Shown here: one piece after another, positions 8,580 through 17,414 of the stretch | Numbering within the stretch: the first letter of the stretch is position 1 | Layout of the letters: the number at the start of each line of letters is the position of its first letter | Assembly: GCF_000497575.1 (NCBI RefSeq) | Contig: NZ_APJI01000005.1 | Location: 149,076-213,075, forward strand | Source of the DNA: Afipia sp. OHSU_II-C1 | GTDB taxonomy: Bacteria > Pseudomonadota > Alphaproteobacteria > Rhizobiales > Xanthobacteraceae | Direction: 5' to 3' | DNA length: 64,000 nucleotides | The notes under the pieces: generated by a model | Database searches by the model: none | The model's input: the letters and a program-made list of their open reading frames with translations, nothing else | What the model was told of the DNA's origin: nothing | Translations under genes and position numbers: made by a program

Positions 8580-9560
8580 ATGGCAATTCTGGTTACCGGT
8601 GGCGCTGGTTACATCGGAAGTCACATGGTGCGTGAGCTTTGCGACAACGGCGAAAATGTTGTCGTGCTCGATAATCTCTCGACGGGTTTTCGAAACGCTA
8701 TTCCTGAAGCCGTTCCTTTTGTTTTAGGGGATGTCGCGGACAGTGCGCTCGTCAACCGGATACTGACGGACCACTCTGTTTCGACAGTTATTCATTTTGC
8801 CGGGTCGGCGGTTGTCACGGACTCGGTGACCGATCCCCTGGGTTATTACGCCAACAACACCTGCGCCTCTCGTTCGCTGATCGAGGCGGCTGTCAGGAAC
8901 AACGTCCGTCATTTTATCTTTTCATCCACTGCAGCCATCTACGGAGGAGCCGGCGGTTACAGCATTTCGGAAGATGTTCCGACATCGCCAATTACGCCAT
9001 ACGGCTGGTCAAAGCTGATGACGGAAATCATGCTTCAGGATGCTGGCGCCGCACATGGACTGAAGTACGCGATCCTCAGGTATTTCAACGTGGCCGGGGC
9101 AGATCCGCTTATGCGGACCGGTCAGTCGACCCCCGGCGCAACCCACCTCATTAAGGTCGCGGTTCAGGCTGCTCTCGGCATCAGACCTCGGTTGGAGGTT
9201 TTTGGAACGCAGTTTCCGACGAGCGACGGCTCGTGCATTCGCGATTATATCCACGTCACCGATCTGGTCCGGGCTCATTCCGATGCGGTCGCTTATCTGC
9301 GCGGCGGCGGGGAGTCAGCAATCCTGAATTGCGGATATGGGCGAGGATTTTCCGTGTTTGATGTGGTTCGCACAGTCCAGGCCGTCTCGAAGTCGACATT
9401 TCCCGTTGTTCACGCGGCCCCACGCAAGGGTGACCCGATCGTGGTGGTGGCTGCGTCCGAAAAGATAAGGAATGTTCTGGGATGGTCGCCGCGATTTGAT
9501 GATCTGGAGACGATCGTCGCCCATTCGTACGCCTGGGAACGAAAGCTGACGGGGCGATGA
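8580..9560 (+). CDS. galE: UDP-glucose 4-epimerase
   Basis: 326-residue extended SDR. The NAD motif is TGGAGYIGSH at residues 6-15 after MAILV, followed by VVLDNLSTG. The catalytic pair is in SSTAAIYG and the YxxxK motif PYGWSKLMTE. NVAGADP and CIRDYIHVTDL are GalE-specific. It interconverts UDP-glucose and UDP-galactose, or the N-acetyl forms, as precursors for the surface polymer. It starts 38 bp after the LptF-like gene in the same direction and may be co-transcribed with it. Confidence 0.93.
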   Translation: MAILVTGGAGYIGSHMVRELCDNGENVVVLDNLSTGFRNAIPEAVPFVLGDVADSALVNRILTDHSVSTVIHFAGSAVVTDSVTDPLGYYANNTCASRSLIEAAVRNNVRHFIFSSTAAIYGGAGGYSISEDVPTSPITPYGWSKLMTEIMLQDAGAAHGLKYAILRYFNVAGADPLMRTGQSTPGATHLIKVAVQAALGIRPRLEVFGTQFPTSDGSCIRDYIHVTDLVRAHSDAVAYLRGGGESAILNCGYGRGFSVFDVVRTVQAVSKSTFPVVHAAPRKGDPIVVVAASEKIRNVLGWSPRFDDLETIVAHSYAWERKLTGR

Positions 9561-9589
9561 ATCGTGAGGGTGCCATGCGCCCTGCGGCG

Positions 9590-9955
9590 CTAGTCGCGTA
9601 ACGTGGCTGGGCGATTTGTCTCGGTATGGGCCGGGGCGTTGTCCTGAACCGAAGAGAGAGCGATCAAGCGCACGATCTCGGTGTTCTGTTCAGACATCGC
9701 GCGAATTCGCAGATGAAGATTTAGCACAGCTACCAGCGTCACGACGATAAAGCAGTACAGGATGAGGTCGGCACCGCGTCCGACGCCGACGGCATGCGCC
9801 GCGATGTTCGTGAGGTCCGGAAGAAGCACCATCACAATTCCGGCGACTGCAATTGTCGTAATAACGCCCCCAACCAAGCGGGAGCGCCGCCACTGTGAAA
9901 GCGAATACGCGAATATTCCCAAAAAGCAGAGAACCAGAATTCCCTGAAAAATCAC
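9590..9955 (-). CDS. DUF2304 small membrane protein
   Basis: 121 residues with three hydrophobic helices (GILVLCFLGIFAYSLSQW, GGVITTIAVAGIVMVLLPDL, ADLILYCFIVVTLVAVLNLHL) and a charged tail beginning RIRAMSEQNTEIVRLIAL, the pattern of DUF2304 proteins. These often sit beside a family 2 glycosyltransferase of the polyprenyl-phosphate type. Here the start overlaps the stop of the GT2 gene by four bases (ATGA), so the two are translationally coupled. Likely role: membrane partner of the GT2 enzyme (inference). Confidence 0.78.
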   Translation of the reverse strand: MIFQGILVLCFLGIFAYSLSQWRRSRLVGGVITTIAVAGIVMVLLPDLTNIAAHAVGVGRGADLILYCFIVVTLVAVLNLHLRIRAMSEQNTEIVRLIALSSVQDNAPAHTETNRPATLRD

Positions 9956-10631
9956 CTGTACATCCTCCGAACGAGTAAATCTTTCAGGATGCTGACGGCT
10001 CCGACCATGCGCTGGCCTTTGGCCATGGAATAGTCGGTGTAGATGATGGTGCAGGGCGCTTCGGTGTAGCGGAGGCCCAACTTGCTGATCAATTCCAGAA
10101 TTTCCGAAGCGTGCGCCATACGGTTCTGGCGGATGCGGATTTTTCTGGCGGCATTCGCACTAAAGACGCGCAGGCCGTTATGGGTGTCGCTGATTTCGAG
10201 GCCGGTTGTTACCCGCGTGTAAAGCGTTGCCAGTTTTAGAAGCAGCCGCTTGCTCAATTGCATTCCGACCGTATGCCCAAGGAACCGGGACGCCAGGACG
10301 ACGTCGAAGCGTCCGCTATCAAGGATCTTGACCATGTCGGCCGCATCGATCGGCCGGTGTTGACCGTCGGCATCGAACGTTACGATATGATCGGCTCCCC
10401 GAGACAGCGCGTAGTCGATGCCGGTCTGAAGAGCCGCGCCTTGTCCGAGATTCACCGGATGCCGGCAGACGGTCGCACCGGCATTTCTGGCGTTGATTGA
10501 GTCTTGTCCGATGAACAATCGTCGACAACGATGATGTTCGAAAAATACTGACGCGCCGCCGCAACGGTATCGCCGACAACAGCTTCCTCGTTGAATGCGG
10601 GAACGACGAGCCACGTGGTGTCGAAGGTCAC
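9952..10631 (-). pseudogene. Family 2 glycosyltransferase, frameshifted near 10,500
   Basis: The GT2 core is split over two frames. The first part, from a GTG at 10631, reads DTTWLVVPAFNEEAVVGDTV and then NIIVVDDCSSDKT, and runs out of homology at about 10,500. The second, one base back, resumes with INARNAGATVCRHPVNLGQG, ALQTGIDYALSRGADHIVTF, DADGQH (the DxD-type site) and SRFLG. A single missing base at about 10497-10502 would restore one protein of about 226 residues. Such enzymes move a sugar from a nucleotide to a polyprenyl phosphate. Either the gene is inactive, the assembly has an error, or -1 frameshifting occurs; no clear slippery heptamer is present. The coupled DUF2304 gene is intact. 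The upstream boundary is uncertain because frame 1 extends to 10724. Confidence 0.78.
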
Positions 10632-10758
10632 CGTGAGTAATCCGCTGGCTGAAATTTCGGTCGAGGTCGAGGCGAGAATACAAACCCTGCAACTGCAAAT
10701 ACGTTTCCGCCGGACCGATGTCAAATGAGACCGTGAGGAGCGGGCCCCTGCGGGACTA

Positions 10759-13143
10759 TCAGGAACCGAGCAGCCGTCGGCAACGCTGAACGATGGTGTT
10801 CAATCCTCGAAGTGGGGCGGTTATGCGCCACGAAAAGCTGGCGAGGATTTTCCCGTTCAGGTCGGCCAGACGCCCGATTTCCGACCGCAGCACGGTTCTT
10901 TCGGAACTGTGTTCTGCGTTCAGGATGGCGATTTGCTCCTCCATCGTGGCGTTCTGCCGTCCAAGGAGTTCATTATGTGCGACTGCGTCCGAGATATCCT
11001 GCTTCAGCCCGGCAATGGTGGCCTCCTGCTCCTGCGTTTGTAAGGCCAGAACGCCGGCATGTTGATCGATTTGCCAGGCTTGCAGTTCAGCGGCTTCGCG
11101 CTTCAGGCGCTCATCGAGCAACAGTGAGTCGACCAGTGCCGCATCGATCGGGAAGCGCCCGCTCATGCTCCTGGGCTTTGTGATGCAGTCAGAGTAGGCG
11201 TGCAGGGTATCGCGGACATGGTCTGACCAGGCTGGAATGCCGGCAGCTTCCCGGGACGATTGCCTGTGCCGGCCAAATGCATTGGCTATCTTCTGGCCGA
11301 TGTCATTGATGTCGTGAGGATCACAGTAGTCGACCGCGTCGCCAAAGTGCTCCCTGACGTTCGGCTGGTTGCTCAGAATGACATTTTTTCCCGCCGCAAG
11401 AGCTTCCAGCCCCGAGAGTGGCGTTCCTTCGGCCCAGCTCGGTAACGCAACGACAGATGCCGCAGAGAGTGCTGATGAGAGGAGGCCGGACTCGTTCGAG
11501 ACCCGGCCGAGGAAGTGAACGTCCGGTCCGCCGAATTTTCTGATGAGGTCTGCGTATTTTTCATCAGTGATATCCCCGGCAAGCACGAGGGATAGTCCGT
11601 GTTTGCGTGCTGCGACCGCCAGCATCAGTTGATTTTTCCGGGTTTCGATACGTCCGATGCAGAGAACGAACTGTTCCGGAACTGCCGGGAAGGTGCTTCG
11701 GAACAGTGAGGAGTCAACCTGACCGGCTGCCGAAGGTATGGCTGCGTTCCGAACGAGCGACCCGTTTACGGGCTTTCCCGCAATGACTTCCAGGTTCGCC
11801 TTTTCTTCTTCGCTCAGGAAGGCGATGTGATCGGCGAGGCCGAGCATAACGCGCACCTGATCATAAAAACCTGAAACAGGCTCGGGCCGCTCCGAGAATG
11901 GAATTTTCAGGAAAGAATCGTACTCGTCTTTGAATGAGAGCAACTCTGCATCCGGTGGAACTGGGTCCATCGCGTTTTCAAAAATCGCGATCAGCTTCTG
12001 ATTCCATAAGTGGCGGGCGGACAGATCAATGAAGATGGGAGAAAACAGAATACGTGCTCCGCGCGTTCGGAGCGATCGGAGTGTTGCGATCGCTTCGGTC
12101 GGCTCCCAGACGTTGAAAACGTGAGCGATCTCCGATCTGCCGACGTCGTCAGGCGTTGCCATGCGGGCGTCAAGGCCTTGCTCGCGCAGCGTCTTCGCCA
12201 GCTCCGGAACACGCGTTGAGGGGCCGCCGGCGAAATAGCTCTCGGCTTGATGAAGAATGAGGGCGACCTTGCCAAGGTCGTAAGGTTGCGATGCTGGTTT
12301 TGCGCGCGCCTTTTTAGGCGTGACGATCTTGCCCGGAAATTTATCGGCAATCAGTTTTCGGAAGGCGGTGTCATGCTCGTTGGCAAAGCGGTCCCAGGTC
12401 TGACCCAGAACCGGGAGGCGCGCCGCTACCTTCGCTGCAACAAGGTCGGTGAGAACGCGTCGGAGGTCAGTTGAACTGCCTGTGGCAAAGGGGATGTGAG
12501 GATAGTCGGGTATCCAGCCGACATCCGGTGCGATAATCGGCGTGCCGCACGCAAGCGCCTCGATCGCGCTCATCGGTCCGCCTTCATAAAGCGAGGGGAC
12601 CAGAATGTAATCCATGTTGCGGTAGAACTCCGGCATCTCGCCTGGCGCAAGCTCGAGGCCGGGGCGGGGCCATCCGGAGCTGGTGAAGTACCACTCGATT
12701 TCAGGGATATCGAGCACGTCGGCTACGATATGCTCGCCTTTTCTCTGCGTATGATACGTCCTTCCAACGACACCGATCCGAAGTTTTGGTGAAAACTCGG
12801 CGAGATCGACGCCGGGTTTGATGACGACCGAGTTGGTGAAACCTTTTGCCTCCAGCAGCGCATGATATCGCTTCGACATGCAGACGTTCAGGTCGACGGA
12901 GTGCGCAGTGTGAAAGAACAGCTCCCGGGCGTCGGCGTGCTCTTCGAGGTGAGTGAGAAACGCAACCTCCAGTTTTGAAACTCGATCCTTCCGGGCGCCA
13001 TATGTCATGTAGTACTGGATGGTGGCGAGGGGATTTTCGTCAAGATCGTAGGTAACGTAATCAAGCCGCTCGGCGAGCTGCCGTGCGCACTGTTCCAGTA
13101 TCCAGCCCTTGTCCGAAAGTTTGATGTGAACCGAGAGCATCAT
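10759..13143 (-). CDS. Large two-domain GT4 glycosyltransferase with C-terminal coiled coil
   Basis: 794 residues. Domain 1 (about 1-265) has VVGRTYHTQRKGEHI and YILVPSLYEGGPMSAIEALA, a GT4 donor site of E-x7-E type. Domain 2 (about 285-640) has LILHQAESYFAGGPSTRVPE, FVLCIGRIETRKNQL, and LPSWAEGTPLSGLEALAAG. Residues about 670-760 are a charged heptad-rich coiled coil (RLKREAAELQAWQIDQHAGV), followed by ILASFSWRITAPLRGLN and a basic tail. Two transferase sites in one chain could add alternating sugars. The downstream neighbour carries the same SW(R/K)IT(A/S)PLR element at its other end. Donors and acceptors are unknown. Confidence 0.82.
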   Translation of the reverse strand: MMLSVHIKLSDKGWILEQCARQLAERLDYVTYDLDENPLATIQYYMTYGARKDRVSKLEVAFLTHLEEHADARELFFHTAHSVDLNVCMSKRYHALLEAKGFTNSVVIKPGVDLAEFSPKLRIGVVGRTYHTQRKGEHIVADVLDIPEIEWYFTSSGWPRPGLELAPGEMPEFYRNMDYILVPSLYEGGPMSAIEALACGTPIIAPDVGWIPDYPHIPFATGSSTDLRRVLTDLVAAKVAARLPVLGQTWDRFANEHDTAFRKLIADKFPGKIVTPKKARAKPASQPYDLGKVALILHQAESYFAGGPSTRVPELAKTLREQGLDARMATPDDVGRSEIAHVFNVWEPTEAIATLRSLRTRGARILFSPIFIDLSARHLWNQKLIAIFENAMDPVPPDAELLSFKDEYDSFLKIPFSERPEPVSGFYDQVRVMLGLADHIAFLSEEEKANLEVIAGKPVNGSLVRNAAIPSAAGQVDSSLFRSTFPAVPEQFVLCIGRIETRKNQLMLAVAARKHGLSLVLAGDITDEKYADLIRKFGGPDVHFLGRVSNESGLLSSALSAASVVALPSWAEGTPLSGLEALAAGKNVILSNQPNVREHFGDAVDYCDPHDINDIGQKIANAFGRHRQSSREAAGIPAWSDHVRDTLHAYSDCITKPRSMSGRFPIDAALVDSLLLDERLKREAAELQAWQIDQHAGVLALQTQEQEATIAGLKQDISDAVAHNELLGRQNATMEEQIAILNAEHSSERTVLRSEIGRLADLNGKILASFSWRITAPLRGLNTIVQRCRRLLGS

Positions 13144-13266
13144 ATCCGTTATTCTTGCTAGCCACCGTTAGCCGTAGGAATTTTCTGGCAGCATGGCGGG
13201 GATATATGGAGGATCCGGCGGCCCAGCCGAATGCCTGGCAATCAGACCAGCGGCGCGAGTCGCCTG

Positions 13267-15804
13267 TCAGTGACGTTCGTTATTGAGCAGGCCAACCATC
13301 ATTCCGTGCATTCTTCGCGCAAGCGTCGACCATGAATGATCCCGCAGCCACGTATCGGACGCGTTGATCACTTTCATTCGCGATGCCGGATTTTGAAGGA
13401 AATCGATCACCCCGTCAGCGATGCTTGCTGCATCGTTGCCGCGAAGCCGATGGACTGCGTTACCCAGATCTTCGAAAATCCGCACAGGCGTCACTACAAC
13501 GGGGCGTCTGCTCGAAAGGGCGGTGCGAGCGGCTGCGCTCGATGCTTCTGTTGTCTCCTGGTACGGCAGCACGACGATATCGCAGTCGGCCAGGAGCCGG
13601 ACCGATGTTTCCTGAGGCTGAAACTCCGTATGCCATTCGATCGATGCCGCGATTCCAAGATTCTTCGCAATTTTTCGGCACCGCTCGATTTCCTGGGCCG
13701 AGACCGGGTCCGGATACTCCGCCATGACAAGGCGAAGAATTGCGTCTGGCCAGACGTTTAGAATCTCCGGCATTGCCTCGATAAGCAGGCTCGTTCCCTT
13801 GTGAGGAAAGAAAAATCCATAGCTCCCGATCAGTGGCTTCTCGAGCTTGCTTCGCATGGCCCTGGGCTCGATGCCCTCCAGGAGTTCCACGCCTTGAGGA
13901 AACAGCGTGACATTCTCGGTCAGGCCCGCGGCCTTCAGCAGGTTCAGATCGTATATAGTATGAACCAGAACGCGATCGGCCGACTTCAGGATGCTTGAGG
14001 CGTCCTGAAGATAAGTCCCCCCGGAATGCGCGATGTGCTTCACGTTATGCAGCGTCACGACCCGCCGCAGGTTTTTCAGCGCCGGATCTGCAAAGATTTT
14101 CTCGACTACGGCCATCGGAACGAAGGCTGGATGCCACTGGAATACGACGGTATTGGCGCCGGACACCGCGATCTGATCGATGATCCCTTTCGCCGCTCCG
14201 AGGTCGCCCAGCTTCCAGGCTGGAATGACAGGCTCGCCGTTCCTGGTTTTGCCAGGGGCCGACCGTTCATCGCAGATAATCGTGATCTTGTCGGTATGCT
14301 CGCCAAGCGCCTTGACGAGATGCCGGGAATATTCGGCAATGCCGCATTGAACATCAAAGGTTGAAATCCACGCGATCCTTGTTTCAGAATGAGCTTCGTA
14401 ACCAAGAAGCTGGCTTGCTATGGTCTCCAGTCGGCTTGAAAATGATGAGGGATCGAACCAGGGCGAAACCGTTGCCCATTTGTCGGCCTCGTGGCCGTTG
14501 CCAGTTTTCCGTCGATTCCTGATTTCGTTGAACGCTTCACGCAGTTTTCGCCGCAAGTCTGCTGTATTTGGTTCGATCCATGTTGATCCGTTGGTTGCCA
14601 GGTGGCTTTCCGATTGGGAAAAACGATAGTCGATCAGGCTGGCGTTGGCTTCGTTGATGAAATCCATGTGGCCGCCGTGTCCCGTTACGATGAGCCGCAG
14701 CCCCCCAGCCAGAGCTTCCGCAGCCGGCAGGTTCAAGCCTTCTCCGCGGGTAGGAAGCACGACCACGTCGGCTTGCCCGTAAAGCGCGAGCAGTTCGTCT
14801 TCGCTGAGATCGGTGTTGATGAACGTGATTGGTGCGTCCCGCACCGGTGTCTGGGCTCGCTCCGACAGGATGTTTTCCACCTCGTTGTGAGGATTTGGAA
14901 ACCCCTTGATCACCAGCCGAACCGGATCGGTTGAATCAAATTCCTTTGTGTAGGCGTCAATAAGAATATCGACACCTTTACGCGGGAAGCATGAAGAGAC
15001 GTGGAGAAAGACAACTTCCAGTTTGAAATTGTCGACGGATCCAGCGGCCTTTCGTTCGGCAATTTTCCGGAAACGGTCAAATTTTGAAGGATGCTGTACG
15101 ACGCGGACTGGCAACCTGACGCCCGAATCGATCAAGGCCTTTTCAACCGTTTTCGTCGGCGCGAGAACGGCGTCATATCCTGCGTTAATCGCCTGAACCA
15201 TCTCATCCGGAAACAGGCCTTCTTCCCAAAAGATCAACAGTGCCTTGAGGTCGTATTCTTCTTTCGGGACGAACAGAGGGTAGTGCTGCACGATGGCGAC
15301 GCGCTGTGTACCCTGTGGAATTTTCTGTTCGGATGGTTGTGCGGAAAATACCCCGTTGAATTGTCCAACGGTGATCAAGCGAGCGGCGGCACGGCTATGG
15401 TCGCTCAAGCTGCGATAGATCGCCCGGTTGACCTCTGAAAGGCTGTAATTGCCTATTGTATGGCCAATTACATCAAACGTGATGTTCAGCTCCGGGGTAG
15501 GGAGGACAGCTGCAACCGGAGCTGCTTGCGACGGACGGAGTTGAATGCGGACGTTCGACGCCTTTCGTTTGATCCGGCGCAGGGTGGTGTTCAGGAAGCG
15601 CAGGGGGCTCGTGATCTTCCAGGACAGGCTGCTTTTGAGACGCAGGTTCTCTGCGTAGTACGTATGAGCGAGTTGCTCCCAGAGTCTTGCTACGGTGGCG
15701 CGATCTTCAGCTTCTTCGATCTTGATGCGAAGCTGGCGCGAAGCAGCTTCCATTTCCTCGATCTGGCGCCGCAGACGCTCCGCTTCAGAACCGCGAATGG
15801 ACAT
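13267..15804 (-). CDS. Large two-domain GT4 glycosyltransferase with N-terminal coiled coil
   Basis: 845 residues. Residues 1-55 form a coiled coil (RGSEAERLRRQIEEMEAAS), followed by SLSWKITSPLRFLNTTLRRI. Domain 1 (about 105-450) has VVFLHVSSCFPRKGVDILID and VVVLPTRGEGLNLPAAEALA. Domain 2 (about 475-835) has IAWISTFDVQCGIAEYSRHL, LIGSYGFFFPHKGTSLLIEA, and VVLPYQETTEASSAAARTAL. The start at 15804 is supported by the coiled coil beginning there. It is probably transcribed leftwards together with the 794-residue protein (gap 123 bp). Likely role: assembly of the surface polysaccharide backbone, possibly as a processive or alternating transferase (inference). Confidence 0.82.
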   Translation of the reverse strand: MSIRGSEAERLRRQIEEMEAASRQLRIKIEEAEDRATVARLWEQLAHTYYAENLRLKSSLSWKITSPLRFLNTTLRRIKRKASNVRIQLRPSQAAPVAAVLPTPELNITFDVIGHTIGNYSLSEVNRAIYRSLSDHSRAAARLITVGQFNGVFSAQPSEQKIPQGTQRVAIVQHYPLFVPKEEYDLKALLIFWEEGLFPDEMVQAINAGYDAVLAPTKTVEKALIDSGVRLPVRVVQHPSKFDRFRKIAERKAAGSVDNFKLEVVFLHVSSCFPRKGVDILIDAYTKEFDSTDPVRLVIKGFPNPHNEVENILSERAQTPVRDAPITFINTDLSEDELLALYGQADVVVLPTRGEGLNLPAAEALAGGLRLIVTGHGGHMDFINEANASLIDYRFSQSESHLATNGSTWIEPNTADLRRKLREAFNEIRNRRKTGNGHEADKWATVSPWFDPSSFSSRLETIASQLLGYEAHSETRIAWISTFDVQCGIAEYSRHLVKALGEHTDKITIICDERSAPGKTRNGEPVIPAWKLGDLGAAKGIIDQIAVSGANTVVFQWHPAFVPMAVVEKIFADPALKNLRRVVTLHNVKHIAHSGGTYLQDASSILKSADRVLVHTIYDLNLLKAAGLTENVTLFPQGVELLEGIEPRAMRSKLEKPLIGSYGFFFPHKGTSLLIEAMPEILNVWPDAILRLVMAEYPDPVSAQEIERCRKIAKNLGIAASIEWHTEFQPQETSVRLLADCDIVVLPYQETTEASSAAARTALSSRRPVVVTPVRIFEDLGNAVHRLRGNDAASIADGVIDFLQNPASRMKVINASDTWLRDHSWSTLARRMHGMMVGLLNNERH

Positions 15805-16224
15805 TTTTCCCCAAAACGTAATCGTCTTTACGAAGCTTCCTTGAACTCTTGAATAGGCGAAAGCGGGGTTGAATTAAACCTCCCTCCGTCCGGGAAATTC
15901 TTCATATTGTGACGGTTTGAAACCCATGAATTTAATGAGCTGGCCCGCGCAGCCGGACCGCAAGGTGCTCTTTCAGCGCGATTTGCGGAATGCCGTTTGA
16001 TTCGAGAAGAATTCTCTATTTTCTGGCTATGAGCGGTGCCGGACGGACGCATTGCCCACTCAACCGTAAACGCGCAAAAGTACTGATCTTCGCGGGGAGA
16101 TTGTTTATACAGGGGGAGTCGTTTGGGGTAGCCTTAGGGGCTTCTAAAATTGTTAGCGTTTTCAATGGGTTTTACCCATTTGGAAGTGTGATGAACGTGT
16201 TGAACTGAGTGAAAGTCGAACTTG
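15805..16224. other. Divergent promoter region, no gene seen
   Basis: This 420-bp gap separates the leftward glycosyltransferases from the rightward gmd operon. It is visibly richer in A+T than its surroundings. Short open frames on both strands show no family resemblance or convincing start. It should hold promoters for both directions, but I could not pick -35/-10 pairs with confidence. The one clear structure is the perfect inverted repeat at 16164-16180, listed separately. Confidence 0.6.
16164..16180. promoter_or_regulatory. Perfect 17-bp palindrome before gmd, candidate operator
   Basis: AATGGGT-TTT-ACCCATT is a perfect 7-bp inverted repeat with a 3-base centre, 44 bp before the gmd ATG. 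It lacks a following T-run, so it is not a terminator. The position suits a repressor or activator site for the O-antigen operon. The protein that would bind it is unknown. Confidence 0.4.
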
Positions 16225-17313
16225 ATGAAAAAGACGGCACTAATAACCGGCGTTACCGGCCAGGACGGGGCCTACCTTGCGGAGCTGCTGTTATCCAAGG
16301 GTTATTCGGTGCACGGTATCAAGCGGCGCACGTCGCTCTTCAACACTGATCGTATTGATCATCTATACCATGATCCGCACGACAAGGGTTACGACCTGAC
16401 CCTCCATCATGGTGACCTGACCGACTCATCAAGCCTCATTCGTATCGTTCAGGAGGTTCAGCCCGACGAGATCTACAATCTCGCAGCGCAGAGCCACGTT
16501 GCGGTATCTTTCGAGGAGCCGGAATACACAGCGAATTCCGATGCTCTAGGCCCGCTTCGCATTCTGGAGGCGATCCGCATTCTCGGGCTTGAGAAGAAGA
16601 CGCGGTTTTATCAGGCGTCGACCTCAGAACTGTATGGGCTTGTTCAGGAAATCCCGCAGAAAGAAAGCACACCCTTCTATCCACGGTCGCCCTATGCGGT
16701 CGCAAAGTTGTATGCTTACTGGATTACGGTGAATTATCGCGAGGCCTACGGGTTGTTTGCGTGCAACGGCATTCTGTTCAATCACGAATCGCCAATCCGC
16801 GGCGAAACATTCGTTACGCGGAAAATCACGCGCGCGCTGGCGCGTATCAAACTCGGTCTTCAGGAGAAGGTTTATCTAGGAAACCTGAACGCCCTTCGAG
16901 ATTGGGGGCATGCGCGTGATTATGTGGAGATGCAGTGGCTGATGTTGCAACAAGACGTGCCGGAGGATTACGTCATAGCAACGGGCGAGCAGCATTCAGT
17001 TCGTGAGTTCCTCGAAATCGCGGCGAAGGAGGTTGGCATCACGGTCCGCTGGGAAGGAGAGGGCGTCGACGAAAAAGGATACGATACGTCCACCGGACGA
17101 TGTATCGTTGAAGTCGATCCGCGTTACTTTCGGCCCGCTGAGGTGGAGACGTTGTTGGGAGATCCTGCAAAGGCGTACCGCCAACTCGGATGGTCACCAA
17201 AGACATCCTTCGTCGAATTAGTGACGGAGATGATGAGAGAAGATTTGAAGGTTGCTCAGCGAGATGAGCTCGTGAAGCAGCATGGCTTTAAACATTTTAA
17301 TTATAACGAATAG
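16225..17313 (+). CDS. gmd: GDP-mannose 4,6-dehydratase
   Basis: 362 residues from ATG 16225; a TTG three bases earlier is less likely. Converts GDP-D-mannose to GDP-4-keto-6-deoxy-D-mannose. The NADP motif is [15 protein letters not shown] at about residues 8-22, and [17 protein letters not shown] is a Gmd hallmark. The catalytic residues lie in QASTSELYG and [12 protein letters not shown] (YxxxK). [20 protein letters not shown] is the conserved dimer/tetramer loop. First gene of the rightward operon with a paralogue, a GT4, Wzm and Wzt. Its product is the precursor for GDP-D-rhamnose, GDP-6-deoxytalose or GDP-fucose. Confidence 0.96.
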   Translation: MKKTALITGVTGQDGAYLAELLLSKGYSVHGIKRRTSLFNTDRIDHLYHDPHDKGYDLTLHHGDLTDSSSLIRIVQEVQPDEIYNLAAQSHVAVSFEEPEYTANSDALGPLRILEAIRILGLEKKTRFYQASTSELYGLVQEIPQKESTPFYPRSPYAVAKLYAYWITVNYREAYGLFACNGILFNHESPIRGETFVTRKITRALARIKLGLQEKVYLGNLNALRDWGHARDYVEMQWLMLQQDVPEDYVIATGEQHSVREFLEIAAKEVGITVRWEGEGVDEKGYDTSTGRCIVEVDPRYFRPAEVETLLGDPAKAYRQLGWSPKTSFVELVTEMMREDLKVAQRDELVKQHGFKHFNYNE

Positions 17314-17414
17314 GAAATGCATCGCCAGCCGCTGCTCCATGCGCAGATCTCTCAAAGAAGAACTTCTTGGGTCGGAAGATTTTCTTATGTTTTGATTGAG
17401 GTTGCTGCCGCTAT

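Noticed and set aside
7267..8586. A 439-codon open frame antisense to the LptF-like gene
   Set aside because: It mirrors the true gene on the other strand, has a biased composition (Gln, Arg, Asp, Glu rich) and no family features.
15828..16052. A 74-codon minus-strand open frame upstream of the large glycosyltransferase
   Set aside because: Lies in the A+T-richer promoter gap, has no ribosome site and no resemblance to a known protein.
16110..16145. JUMPstart/ops-like element (GGGGTAGC) before gmd
   Set aside because: Only a partial resemblance to GGCGGTAGCGT, and that element belongs to RfaH control in gammaproteobacteria.
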